NCBI GenBank assembly: GCA_003524435.1
Contig: DQHP01000179.1
Location: 1-25,743 of the forward strand
From: Microbacterium sp.
Lineage (GTDB): Bacteria > Actinomycetota > Actinomycetes > Actinomycetales > Microbacteriaceae
Length of the DNA: 25,743 nt
Reading direction: 5' to 3'
Below, piece after piece: positions 1 through 7,254 of this stretch. A program made the translations under genes and the position numbers. How positions within the stretch are numbered: position 1 is the stretch's first letter; each line of letters opens with the position of its first letter. Under the pieces are notes generated by a model, which was not told the DNA's origin, made no database searches, and saw only the letters and a program-made list of their open reading frames with translations.

Positions 1-456
1 AACCAGCGCGGCGGCACGCGCCCACAATCGCTCCGGCAGCGCACGCTGGATCAATGCATAGCCGAGCCCCGCGAGCAGTCCGCCGCCAAGGCCCTGCACC
101 GCACGCCCGACCAGCAACGCGGACATCCATGGACTCACCGCGCACAGTACCGAGCCGAGTGCGAACAGGCCGAGCGCCAGCAAGTAGGCGCGACGTGCTC
201 CCTGCCGAGTCAGGATCCTGCTGACCAGCATCGCGCTCACCACGGATGCGAGCAGAAACGTCATCATCGTCCACGCGTAGAACTCCGCACCGCCGATCTC
301 TGCGACGATCGTCGGCAGGAGGCTCGTGGTGAGGTACACATTGCTCGCTTCAAGCAGGATGCCGCCGGCGAGAACAGCGGCAGTGGGTGCGTAGTGGCTG
401 CTGAGCAGTTCGCGCCAGCTCCCGTCCAGAGTGGCGCGTTCTGGCTTCTGGGGCAT
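1..456 (-). CDS. MFS efflux transporter, N-terminal part (runs off window)
   Basis: The reading frame is open from an ATG at 456 to the window edge (152 residues seen), so the C-terminus is missing. The visible part has a short polar N-terminus, a first membrane helix (residues about 20-40), and a loop containing LPTIVAEIGG. Then come a helix pair, an RxGARR cytoplasmic loop and the helix with VGRAVQGLGGG, the motif C-like stretch of drug:H+ antiporters. It is therefore probably a drug exporter in the cytoplasmic membrane; substrate unknown. It is divergent from soxR, and its promoter carries the perfect SoxR box, so it is probably the main SoxR-activated target here. The AUG has no strong Shine-Dalgarno sequence; the predicted leader is about 60 nt. 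A longer in-frame upstream start is possible but not needed. Confidence 0.85.
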   Translation of the reverse strand, partial: MPQKPERATLDGSWRELLSSHYAPTAAVLAGGILLEASNVYLTTSLLPTIVAEIGGAEFYAWTMMTFLLASVVSAMLVSRILTRQGARRAYLLALGLFALGSVLCAVSPWMSALLVGRAVQGLGGGLLAGLGYALIQRALPERLWARAAALV

Positions 457-524
457 GAGGTCGTCTTTCGTCGTTTTCGAGTGCGGAGGCTCACTCCGTA
501 CCACCGCAATCGGTGGCGTGTTCG

Positions 525-555
525 ACCGTAATACCTCAAGATAACTTGAGGTCAA
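525..555 (-). promoter_or_regulatory. SoxR-type promoter of the MFS gene
   Basis: On the minus strand a -35 TTGACC (550-555) and a -10 TACGGT (525-530) are separated by 19 bp. This is the over-long spacer typical of MerR-family activated promoters. The SoxR dyad starts with the last two C of the -35, exactly as in the E. coli soxS promoter (known architecture). The expected transcript start is near 517. Confidence 0.75.
534..551. promoter_or_regulatory. SoxR box 1 (perfect 18-bp dyad)
   Basis: CCTCAAG-ATAA-CTTGAGG is a perfect inverted repeat that matches the established SoxR operator (CCTCAAG-N4-CTTGAGG). It lies in the spacer of the MFS promoter and also covers the -35 of the soxR promoter. 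Confidence 0.88.
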
Positions 556-574
556 GCTATCGTCACGGTAATCT
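546..574 (+). promoter_or_regulatory. Predicted soxR promoter
   Basis: TTGAGG (546-551) and TAATCT (569-574) are separated by 17 bp on the plus strand. The -35 lies inside SoxR box 1 and the -10 touches box 2, so bound SoxR would be expected to repress its own gene. Expected start is near 582, giving a short leader with GGAGG (597-601) as ribosome site for the ATG at 605. Confidence 0.6.
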
Positions 575-589
575 CAAGTGACATTGAGG
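572..589. promoter_or_regulatory. SoxR box 2 (imperfect)
   Basis: TCTCAAG-TGAC-ATTGAGG differs from the consensus dyad at two positions. Its centre is 38 bp from that of box 1. Neither strand has a good 19-bp-spaced promoter around it, so it looks like an autorepression or cooperative site rather than an activating one (inference). Confidence 0.6.
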
Positions 590-604
590 TAGTGCGGAGG
601 CGCG

Positions 605-1045
605 ATGTCTTTAGAGCCCGATGATCTGCTGGCGATCGGTGAGGTGACTCGGCGCACCGGCGTTGCGGCATCCGCTCTGCACTTCTACGAGCAACTGGGG
701 CTCATCGCCTCCACTCGCACGTCCGGAAATCAACGGCGCTACCGCCGGCATATGCTCAGGCGGATCTCGATCATCGTCGTCGCGAAGCGTCTAGGCATTC
801 CTCTCAGCGACGTGCAAGAGGTCTTCGAGAGCCTGCCGCTCGACGACCCGCCCTCGCAGCGCGATTGGCGGCGCGTAGCGCAGTCATGGCGCGCCCAACT
901 TGAAGTGCGGCGCACGCAGCTCGATCATCTGCAGCGAGAACTGACCGGATGCATCGGCTGCGGATGTCTGTCGCTCAAAGCCTGCCGCCTGCTGAATCCC
1001 GAAGATGCGCTGGGAGTCGACGGGCCAGGCCCGCGGCGCATCTGA
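605..1045 (+). CDS. soxR: Redox-sensitive transcriptional activator SoxR
   Basis: A MerR-family regulator of 146 residues (E. coli SoxR has 154). The N-terminal winged helix-turn-helix (about 10-75) starts with IGEVTRRTGVAASALHFYE, and the dimerisation helix follows (about 85-113). The C-terminal cysteines C116-x2-C119-x-C121-x5-C127 (CIGCGCLSLKAC) are the SoxR [2Fe-2S] signature, which separates it from other MerR proteins. In actinobacteria, SoxR is known to respond to redox-active small molecules and to drive transporters and oxidoreductases directly, without SoxS. Its operators occur at 534-551, 572-589 and 3003-3020, so its local regulon includes the divergent MFS pump, itself and the gene at 3037. 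The start is supported by GGAGG four bases upstream. Confidence 0.95.
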   Translation: MSLEPDDLLAIGEVTRRTGVAASALHFYEQLGLIASTRTSGNQRRYRRHMLRRISIIVVAKRLGIPLSDVQEVFESLPLDDPPSQRDWRRVAQSWRAQLEVRRTQLDHLQRELTGCIGCGCLSLKACRLLNPEDALGVDGPGPRRI

Positions 1046-1087
1046 GCGCTCCGACCCCAGAGAGGTAGTGGCATTCGATCGTGCGTG

Positions 1088-1954
1088 TCACGGCAGACTA
1101 TCGAGGAACGCCTGTGCTGCGGGTACGGGGTTGAAGCTGCTCCAAGCGAGGTACTCAACGCGGGTGGGGCCCGCTACGACAGGGATCGTTCGCAAATCGT
1201 CGCTACCGGCCGGGATCACAGCCGGTGAAAGCAGCGCGATCACGAGACCCTGCCTAACCAAGTCGAGGATGAGGTCGGTACTCATGGCCTCGAACGCGAC
1301 CTCGCGACGGACTCCGGCGGCCTGGAACGCGAGGTCCGAGGGAACCCGGCCCGGTGTGCCCTCGGGGAAGTCCACGAACGCTTCACCGGCCATGTCCTCC
1401 AACCGAAGCCGGCGACGTCCGGAGAGCGCGTGTTTTGCGGAGACGACAGCAACGAGTCGTTCTCGTGCCAGCACGCGCGCGTTCACGCCTTTCGGGGGCG
1501 CATTGTCGGGCAGACCGAGCACGGCGACGTCCATGCTGCCCTCCCTGATCGCGGCGATGAACTCGTCGCTGCCGCCGCCCCGGAGCCTGATCTGCACAGC
1601 TGGGTGGGTGCGGTGGAACTGCCCAAGCGCGGCAGGTACGTCGATGGCGGTCACTGTGGGGATCACACCGACGGTCAGGGTGCCGCGAATCTGCCCGTTC
1701 GCTGCCGCCGCCTCGGAAACGGCACGTTCGGCAGCATCGAGACTTGCACGTGCTTGTGTGAGGAACGCTTCACCGGCAGCGGTAATCTCGACCCGGCGAC
1801 TCGTGCGTGCGAACAATCGCATCCCGAGTTCATGTTCGAGTGCTTTGATCTGATGGCTCAGTGCTGACTGAACTACCAGGCACCGTTCCGCCGCCCTGGT
1901 GAAATTGCGCTCCTCGGCCACCGCGACCACATATCGCATCTGCTGCAACTCCAC
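1088..1954 (-). CDS. LysR-family transcriptional regulator
   Basis: The N-terminal winged helix-turn-helix (about residues 1-60) begins ELQQMRYVVAVAEERNFTRAAE and contains QSALSHQIKALEHELGMRLFAR, the LysR DNA-binding pattern. The periplasmic-binding-protein-like effector domain (about 85-285) follows, beginning GTLTVGVIPTV. Length (288 residues) is normal. I chose the GTG at 1954 because family members begin right at ELxQMRYFV. ATG 1975 and GTG 1987 are alternatives, but the latter lies inside a palindrome that is probably operator. It is divergent from the EamA exporter, which it most likely controls; ligand unknown. Confidence 0.88.
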   Translation of the reverse strand: MELQQMRYVVAVAEERNFTRAAERCLVVQSALSHQIKALEHELGMRLFARTSRRVEITAAGEAFLTQARASLDAAERAVSEAAAANGQIRGTLTVGVIPTVTAIDVPAALGQFHRTHPAVQIRLRGGGSDEFIAAIREGSMDVAVLGLPDNAPPKGVNARVLARERLVAVVSAKHALSGRRRLRLEDMAGEAFVDFPEGTPGRVPSDLAFQAAGVRREVAFEAMSTDLILDLVRQGLVIALLSPAVIPAGSDDLRTIPVVAGPTRVEYLAWSSFNPVPAAQAFLDSLP

Positions 1955-1986
1955 ACATTCATGATTACAGTTCATCGCTACTATCA

Positions 1987-1999
1987 CAACAATGTGTTG
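1987..1999. promoter_or_regulatory. Candidate LysR operator in the divergent region
   Basis: CAACA-ATG-TGTTG is a perfect 13-bp palindrome between the LysR gene and the EamA gene. Its position in a divergent intergenic region fits a LysR-type binding site; identity is inference. Confidence 0.4.
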
Positions 2000-2032
2000 G
2001 ACTCATAAGTTGATCCGGCCGACGATTGAACC

Positions 2033-2959
2033 ATGAGCACCACGACAACCTCACCCATTTCTCCGGGGACTCGGGCAGAGACCGCGAACCGTGCTGGTTG
2101 GACAGCACTGACCGCGCTCACCCCGGCGGTTTGGGGCACTACCTACATCGTCACCACGCACATGCTTCCCGAGGGCCACCCCCTGTTCGCAGCCCTGATG
2201 CGTTCACTCCCAGCCGGACTCATCGCGCTGCTGATCGCGCGGAAGTTGCCGCGCGGCTCGTGGTGGTGGAAGAGCCTGGTACTCGGCACCCTGAACATGG
2301 GTGCGTTCTTCCCGTTGCTGTTCCTCGCCGCTCAGCAGTTGCCAGGCGGTGTGGCAGCCACGCTGGGTGCGGCGCAGCCGCTCATGATCGCATTCCTCGC
2401 CGTGGCGATCCTGCACGAAAAGCTCTCGCTCTGGCGGGTCAGCTGGGGCGCGCTCGGCATGCTCGGTGTCGCGCTCGTGGTCCTCGGCCCGAATGCGGCC
2501 ATGTCCCCGATCGGCATCTTCGCGGGTCTTGGCGGGGCCGTATCGATGGGCATCGGTGTCGTGCTCACGAAGAAGTGGGGTCGCCCGCAGGGAGTGTCGG
2601 CTGTTGGCCTGGCTGGGTGGCAACTCACCGCCGCTGGCCTCGTGCTCCTGCTGCCCGCCTTACTTATCGACGGCGTTCCGCCCGACATCGACGGTACTGC
2701 CATGCTCGGTTACGCCTGGCTGGGTCTAGTCGGGGCGCTGCTGACTTATACGATCTGGTTCGCCGGTATCCGCCGCCTTCCCGTGACCGCGACCGCGCTG
2801 CTCGGGCTGCTCTCCCCACTGGTGGCCGCTATCCTCGGTGCCGCCATCGCAGGTGAAGCCCTCACCCTAATCCAGTTGCTCGGCTTCGCCGCCGCGCTCA
2901 CCGCGATGGTGGCTGGCCAGCTCCCATCCCCGAAGCAGAAAGCACAGACCCCGTCCTGA
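2033..2959 (+). CDS. EamA/DMT-superfamily transporter
   Basis: 308 residues with about ten hydrophobic helices arranged as two EamA repeats (roughly 25-150 and 165-295). Hallmarks are LTPAVWGTTYIVT in helix 1, a GGVAATLGAAQPLMIAFLA helix, and the second-repeat TALLGLLSPLVAAILGAAIAGEALTLIQLLG, where the acidic residue ends a helix as in other drug/metabolite exporters. It is a cytoplasmic-membrane exporter of small metabolites; substrate not predictable. It is divergent from the LysR gene and probably under its control. The ATG at 2033 lacks an obvious ribosome site. Confidence 0.9.
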   Translation: MSTTTTSPISPGTRAETANRAGWTALTALTPAVWGTTYIVTTHMLPEGHPLFAALMRSLPAGLIALLIARKLPRGSWWWKSLVLGTLNMGAFFPLLFLAAQQLPGGVAATLGAAQPLMIAFLAVAILHEKLSLWRVSWGALGMLGVALVVLGPNAAMSPIGIFAGLGGAVSMGIGVVLTKKWGRPQGVSAVGLAGWQLTAAGLVLLLPALLIDGVPPDIDGTAMLGYAWLGLVGALLTYTIWFAGIRRLPVTATALLGLLSPLVAAILGAAIAGEALTLIQLLGFAAALTAMVAGQLPSPKQKAQTPS

Positions 2960-2998
2960 AAATCGCAGTGTTCGGCACGACAGCTGTGGCACACCGCC

Positions 2999-3029
2999 TT
3001 GACCTCAAGCAAAGTTGAGGTATTAGCGT
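2999..3029 (+). promoter_or_regulatory. SoxR-type promoter with SoxR box 3
   Basis: -35 TTGACC (2999-3004) and -10 TAGCGT (3024-3029) are 19 bp apart. The spacer holds CCTCAAG-CAAA-GTTGAGG (3003-3020), one mismatch from the perfect SoxR dyad. The dyad starts with the last two C of the -35, as at 534-551 and in the E. coli soxS promoter. The predicted +1 falls at or next to the ATG at 3037, so the transcript would be leaderless. Confidence 0.78.
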
Positions 3030-3036
3030 GTCTTGC

Positions 3037-3459
3037 ATGGAGAATATCAAGCACGCTCGCATTTCCGAATCCGACGAGAAAGCGATCCGTGACCTTGTTC
3101 GACAGGCCCACGAGGCCCAATCTGACGCACGCAAACTGCCGACATTGCACGCAGAAGGTGTCGTGATTGTGAACGTTGTCGGTCGGCGACTTCTGGGACG
3201 CTCTTCGTTCGAGGAGGCTATGGCTCACGCTCTTGCCTCACCGCTGAAGGACGTCACCACGACCGTTCGAATCATAGACATTCGGCTCGTGGCGCCTGAC
3301 ACAGCAATTGTGAGTTGCATTAAGTCAATTCATGACGGCCGATCGGCTTCCGAAACCACCGATATTCCAAGTTCGACGGGTGCGCTCACGTACGTGCTCA
3401 TTAGAACCGGTAATTCATGGCAGATAGCCGTTTCGCAGACAACACCGATTCGCGCATGA
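3037..3459 (+). CDS. SgcJ/EcaC-type NTF2-like protein (SoxR target)
   Basis: 140 residues. It starts with a helical segment (ISESDEKAIRDLVRQAHEAQ), then VVIVNVVGRRLLGRSSFEEA, a TVRIIDIRLVAPDTAIVSC strand pair, and a closing LTYVLIRTGNSWQIAVSQTTP. This is the pattern of SgcJ/EcaC/DUF4440 proteins of the cystatin/NTF2 fold. Such proteins are small soluble dimers with a cone-shaped pocket; SgcJ occurs in an enediyne gene cluster, but the reaction is not settled. A GTG nine bases upstream would extend the frame, but it lies inside the predicted -10 element. The ATG at 3037 is therefore preferred, with seven bases between -10 and start. The SoxR box suggests a role in response to redox-active compounds (inference). 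Confidence 0.8.
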   Translation: MENIKHARISESDEKAIRDLVRQAHEAQSDARKLPTLHAEGVVIVNVVGRRLLGRSSFEEAMAHALASPLKDVTTTVRIIDIRLVAPDTAIVSCIKSIHDGRSASETTDIPSSTGALTYVLIRTGNSWQIAVSQTTPIRA

Positions 3460-3513
3460 GCGATCTTCTGGGGACGAGCCGATGTCGTCATCGTGCAGTT
3501 CGCGCTTTGCAGT

Positions 3514-4698
3514 TCAGCTCTCCCCAGGCACCGTGTCGATGATCCGGTCGACGATATTCGCCCCTGCCTTCGCGCCGCCAGATGCCTCAATCTCGACCCA
3601 AATATCACTCAGCCGTCGTGCAATCTGCGGATCCCGCGCTACGCGCTCGATCGCGTTCCAAAGCACATCGGGTGTAATTGTCTGGGGATGGAGCGCCTCA
3701 CCAAGACCAAGCTCACGAATACGGTCGGCGTTGGCTTGTTGTTCCGCCATCTGAGCAAGGGCAACCATCGGAACCCTGAGGGCGAGGGCCTCAAGTGTGC
3801 TCCCCATCCCCGCATGGGTGACGAATGCGTTCGCGCTCTCCAAAACAGACAACTGAGGTACACGAACATGTACTTCGACGTTTGCGGGGAGCACGCCAAG
3901 CTCATCCATATTCACCAGCTCTCCTATCGCCATCACGACATGCCACGAGCGCCCGCGCGCCGATTCAGCGACCATGCGGAAGAACTCTGGACGGTTGTTG
4001 TAGGCCGTCCCTAGGGAGACGAGGACGACCGGTACATCCTGTGCAGGCGCGGTCCACGCCCCCTGGAATGATCGATCGGCGATGATCGGGCCGACGAAGT
4101 CATGTCCTGTGAATGTCTCGTTCCGTGGCTGAAACGACCGGGGCATCGTCACGATTCGCGCATTCGCGAGACGTCCTTGCATAAACGCCCCCACGTCCGA
4201 AATTCCTTCAGAACGGAGGTAATTGCCGATTCGAAGCATCATCAGGAGAAATCTCGGGCTGAACGGATTTATCCGTACATAGCTGCTCATGTTCCAATGC
4301 TTGTTCCCGACAAAGTTCGGCCACGTCTCGACCGCGGGAATGCCCCAGCGGTGCGCCAAGATCCGCCCCCACCACCCGAGCGTGCCGTCATGCACCACCA
4401 GGTCTGGACGCGGGAGATCAGCAAGTTGCTCGACCATCGCCTTCGTCTCAGCGAGAAGCAGCCCCATCGCGCGCACCATCTCCCGCCCGTGCATCTGCGG
4501 GATATCCTCGGCGTCGAGCGACTCCCACAGGGAACTGACGCGGTGGAAGCCAGCCCCCGTCGCGACGACACCCTTCTCATACTCTTCTGGCGCTGCGAAT
4601 ATGACCTCGTGACCCCGTGCGACGAGTTCGGCCGCGAGGCCGAGCATTGGCGTGATGTGCCCGTGCCCGTGCGGCCCCATAAAGACGATGCGACTCAT
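3514..4698 (-). CDS. Macrolide-type glycosyltransferase (GT1 family)
   Basis: 394 residues with the two-domain GT-B layout. The N-terminal acceptor domain opens with GPHGHGHITPMLGLAAELVARGHEV. The C-terminal nucleotide-sugar domain contains VPVVLVSLGTAYNN, then THAGMGSTLEAL near residue 294 and VPMVALAQMAEQQANADRI. These are the donor-binding signatures of GT1 macrolide/UGT enzymes, although the usual THGGMGS reads THAGMGS here. Family members transfer glucose or another sugar from a UDP donor to macrolides or other hydroxylated lipophiles, often inactivating antibiotics. It starts 28 bases after the VOC gene, probably in one transcription unit. Specificity is unknown. Confidence 0.9.
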   Translation of the reverse strand: MSRIVFMGPHGHGHITPMLGLAAELVARGHEVIFAAPEEYEKGVVATGAGFHRVSSLWESLDAEDIPQMHGREMVRAMGLLLAETKAMVEQLADLPRPDLVVHDGTLGWWGRILAHRWGIPAVETWPNFVGNKHWNMSSYVRINPFSPRFLLMMLRIGNYLRSEGISDVGAFMQGRLANARIVTMPRSFQPRNETFTGHDFVGPIIADRSFQGAWTAPAQDVPVVLVSLGTAYNNRPEFFRMVAESARGRSWHVVMAIGELVNMDELGVLPANVEVHVRVPQLSVLESANAFVTHAGMGSTLEALALRVPMVALAQMAEQQANADRIRELGLGEALHPQTITPDVLWNAIERVARDPQIARRLSDIWVEIEASGGAKAGANIVDRIIDTVPGES

Positions 4699-4726
4699 GA
4701 TCCACCCACTCTTCGCACGTGCGCTC

Positions 4727-5104
4727 TCACCTCAACGCGTCTTGCGACCGGCGAACAACTGCCGTGTCGATCTCCTGGATCTGAATTGTCACGCCGTCGG
4801 GGTCGACGACGCGGAGGGAACGTCCGAAGTCCTCGTCGAAAAGCTCAGGTCGGTATCCGAGCGAAGACAGTCTCGCCATGACGTCCATGAGACTCTCGTC
4901 AGTGGAAAATCCGAGCTCCACCGCACCGGGCGGCTTCCCCTTCGACACCGCAGCATCGTGAATCCCGAGTCCGCCGGCTTCCGCGTCCAGTTGCGCCCAC
5001 ACATCAACACTGAGATCTGCACGATGGGTAAGACCCAGCCCTTCGTAGAAGCGCCGGGTCCGGTCGACGTCCGCGACGTATCGGATGGGGAGAACGGTCA
5101 GCAT
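4727..5104 (-). CDS. VOC-superfamily (glyoxalase/bleomycin-resistance fold) protein
   Basis: 125 residues. The start pattern LPIRYVADVDRTRRFYEGLGL and the end pattern SLRVVDPDGVTIQIQEID are the first and last strands of a vicinal-oxygen-chelate half. Members are dimeric metal-binding enzymes or drug-binding resistance proteins; nothing here fixes which. The ATG at 5104 is chosen because AGAGGA lies six bases upstream; an ATG 24 bases further upstream has no such site. It precedes the glycosyltransferase on the same strand. Confidence 0.8.
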   Translation of the reverse strand: MLTVLPIRYVADVDRTRRFYEGLGLTHRADLSVDVWAQLDAEAGGLGIHDAAVSKGKPPGAVELGFSTDESLMDVMARLSSLGYRPELFDEDFGRSLRVVDPDGVTIQIQEIDTAVVRRSQDALR

Positions 5105-5316
5105 GTGGATTCCTCTTGTCGTAGTCAAGCGTCAAGCGATGACGCGGGAATACCAGTGTTTCCGAGTCGCCAGAAAGCTGACACCGAAGAGGTGATTTTT
5201 GGTGATACCAGTCCTAAAGAAGGAAATCATGGTGGATTTGGTCGACATCGAACTCCCCCTCGAGAGCTCTATGAAAAGCTCGCGGGGCGAGAGGCCACCG
5301 AGTAGAGTACGTTTCC

Positions 5317-5970
5317 ATGCCTGAACAGCCGCCTCTTCCCAAGCCCCCTGGGGCTCAGCCGTTGCCACCTCAGGAGTTCCACCGATGGTATGGCGGCTGG
5401 GATCCGCTCGATCCGGGTTCGATCGTCGAGTTCATGACCGGATTCGACCGCCCCTGGTGGGTGATCGGCGGCTGGGCCATCGAGAAGTTCACGGGCATGC
5501 CCCGAGATCACGAGGACCTGGACATATCCATCCTGTCATCGGACGCCGAAGAGTTCCGCGCGTTCCTGGCGGATCGATGGACGCCCTGGAATATGGACAA
5601 GGGCTGGTTGCGACCGTTCGATAACCGGTTTCGTGACATCCGGCCCGGCAGTTCTATCTGGGTGAGGAGGAACGCGCAGACCCCGTGGGTTCTCGACGTT
5701 CCGCTGACCCCGACGACCCATGGGGAATGGACGAACAAGCGCATCCCGGAACAGGCCGCGCCACTGGAAGCAGTCACGTGGGTGGCGGACGACGGCATCC
5801 GCTACATCAATCCGGAGATCGCTCTCTTCATGAAGCAGTTGCAGACTCGGCCCAAGGATCGAGTGGACGCCGAGGTCCTGCTACCCCGTCTCGACAGCGC
5901 ACAGCGGCGATGGCTCCGCGACGCAGTAGGACGCACCCGCCCCGAGCATCCGTGGCTTCAGATCCTCTGA
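5317..5970 (+). CDS. Aminoglycoside-nucleotidyltransferase-like protein
   Basis: 217 residues. WWVIGGWAIEKF (47-58) followed by HEDLDISIL (65-73) gives the GGWA...D-x-D arrangement of the nucleotidyltransferase fold as found in 2''-aminoglycoside adenylyltransferases and relatives. D67 and D69 are the likely metal ligands. A later VTWVADDGIRYINPEIALFMK segment matches the place where these proteins carry the IPYLNPEIVLLFKAK-like motif. The proposed role is transfer of a nucleotide to an aminoglycoside or another hydroxylated substrate in the cytoplasm; substrate not established. A TAGAGT element (5303-5308) lies eight bases before the ATG, so the mRNA may be leaderless. Confidence 0.75.
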   Translation: MPEQPPLPKPPGAQPLPPQEFHRWYGGWDPLDPGSIVEFMTGFDRPWWVIGGWAIEKFTGMPRDHEDLDISILSSDAEEFRAFLADRWTPWNMDKGWLRPFDNRFRDIRPGSSIWVRRNAQTPWVLDVPLTPTTHGEWTNKRIPEQAAPLEAVTWVADDGIRYINPEIALFMKQLQTRPKDRVDAEVLLPRLDSAQRRWLRDAVGRTRPEHPWLQIL

Positions 5971-5981
5971 GCCGGTCGGGT

Positions 5982-6392
5982 TCACGGCGCGACCGCGGGG
6001 GCGGGGGCATCAATCGCGAGCTTCACCCCGATCGCGCCGAGGAGCGTGCCGGTGACCCACTTCTGCCACCGCATCCACGTCGGCTTACGCTGCAGTGACT
6101 TTCCTCCCGGGCGAAGCGTCTTGTAGGCGAGCCAGAGAAGGTAGACCGCACCAGCAATCTTCAGTGTGATGAACAGCCACGGGACAACGAGGAACACCGC
6201 TGCTAGTCCGAGGTTTGCCATCACCATGTAAACGACGAAGCCAACTGCCGTGCCGGAGAGCGACATCATCCCGGCACGCCATCCCTGGCTAATACTGCGA
6301 GAGACCAAGTACATCATGTTCGGCCCGGGGGTGAGGGCGAGCCCAAGCTCGATGAGAGCAATGCCGGCCGCGACGGACAACGAGATCATCAC
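5982..6392 (-). pseudogene. LysE-family exporter with an internal in-frame deletion
   Basis: The first 99 residues are a normal LysE/RhtB N-terminus: LTPGPNMMYLVSRSISQGWRAG (20-41), two further helices, and LKIAGAVYLLWLAYKTLRPGGKS. Normally about 70 residues follow, including the NLLNPKAALFF-type helix. Here the frame passes straight to LQRKPTWMRWQKWVTGTLLGAIGVKLAID (100-128), which corresponds to the extreme C-terminus of the family. The total is 136 residues against about 205 usually. The junction is near 6096. No stop or frameshift marks it, so a shortened protein could be made, but the second half of the transporter bundle is gone. It is probably not functional as an amino-acid exporter. 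Confidence 0.8.
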
Positions 6393-6585
6393 ACTCCCGA
6401 ACCCTAGATATCTGCGCCAAGGGTTTGCCCGAGACTACTGATGCGCTGCTCGTTACGCTGGTAGTGATTCCGACCTTGCCGCAACGGTCTCCGTGAACAT
6501 GCGGATCTACCGATTGCGTGGAACCGAGGACAAGACTTGCCGCCGTGATGCCCGGACCTGAGTGGCATCGCACAATTCCTGCGAC

Positions 6586-7254
6586 TCATGCAGATCCAGT
6601 CAGCTTTGCCTCATGAACCAGTAGCGCAAGTTGTACTCTATTGCTGAGTCCGAGCTTGGCCATGGCAGCAGATACGTGCGTTTTGACCGTGGGGATAGCG
6701 ATATAGAGATGGTCGGCGATCTCTGCATTTGACATGCCCGAGCCGACGTCATCAGCGACATTTCTTTCCCGCTCATTGAGCACGGCAAGCCGGACGCGCA
6801 CCTCTGTCGCTCGTGTCGCGGTTTCACCCGCGAAGGTTCTCTCTATGAGCGCCTTTAATACCGAGGGCGACAATACAGGTTCTCCGTCGGCGATCCGTCG
6901 GATTGACTCAACAATCTGCCGCGGTGGCGTGTCTTTGAGCAGAAACCCGGCCGCTCCGGCACTCAGCGCTCGGTGGATATGAGCATCGGCGTCAAAGGTC
7001 GTGAGCACGACGACCTCAGGTGGTCGCGGTCTAGCACGAATTATTTCGGTTGCGCTCAGCCCATCGAGCTGCGGCATTCGGATATCCATCAGCACCAAAT
7101 CAGCCTCCGTGTGGGCCAGTACGTTCAGCGCTTCGTGCCCGTCTCCTGCCTCCGCAACGACCTCGATGTCCGATGCTTCACGGAGCATCATGACCAGCCC
7201 GGCACGGACGAGCGCGTCGTCATCGACGATGAGTACACGAATGGGAGTCATCAT
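6586..7254 (-). CDS. NarL/FixJ-type response regulator
   Basis: 222 residues. The receiver domain (about 4-120) has VDDD at 10-13, phospho-acceptor D57 in LVLMDIRMPQLDG, the VVLTTF threonine strand, and the lysine in FLLKDTPP. The LuxR-type helix-turn-helix (about 155-215) is MSNAEIADHLYIAIPTVKTHVSAAMAKLGLSNR. The ATG at 7254 is chosen because it overlaps the TGA of the upstream kinase frame as ATGA, the usual coupling in such pairs. The partner kinase carries an in-frame stop, so this regulator may lack its cognate phosphodonor or be served by another kinase. Confidence 0.93.
   Translation of the reverse strand: MMTPIRVLIVDDDALVRAGLVMMLREASDIEVVAEAGDGHEALNVLAHTEADLVLMDIRMPQLDGLSATEIIRARPRPPEVVVLTTFDADAHIHRALSAGAAGFLLKDTPPRQIVESIRRIADGEPVLSPSVLKALIERTFAGETATRATEVRVRLAVLNERERNVADDVGSGMSNAEIADHLYIAIPTVKTHVSAAMAKLGLSNRVQLALLVHEAKLTGSA

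Noticed and set aside
264..539. 91-residue minus-strand frame upstream of and over the MFS gene
   Set aside because: Out of frame with the clear MFS protein, arginine-rich, and it would start within the SoxR box.
1005..1853. 282-residue plus-strand frame opposite the LysR gene
   Set aside because: Low-complexity A/R/S/T-rich shadow; the minus-strand LysR protein explains the region.
3028..3036. GTG start three codons upstream of the SgcJ/EcaC-like gene
   Set aside because: It lies within and just after the predicted -10 of the SoxR-type promoter, so it would not be transcribed; the ATG at 3037 fits a leaderless start.
5132..5368. 78-residue minus-strand frame in the VOC/nucleotidyltransferase gap
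   Set aside because: It overlaps the start of the nucleotidyltransferase gene, has no recognisable domain and no ribosome site.
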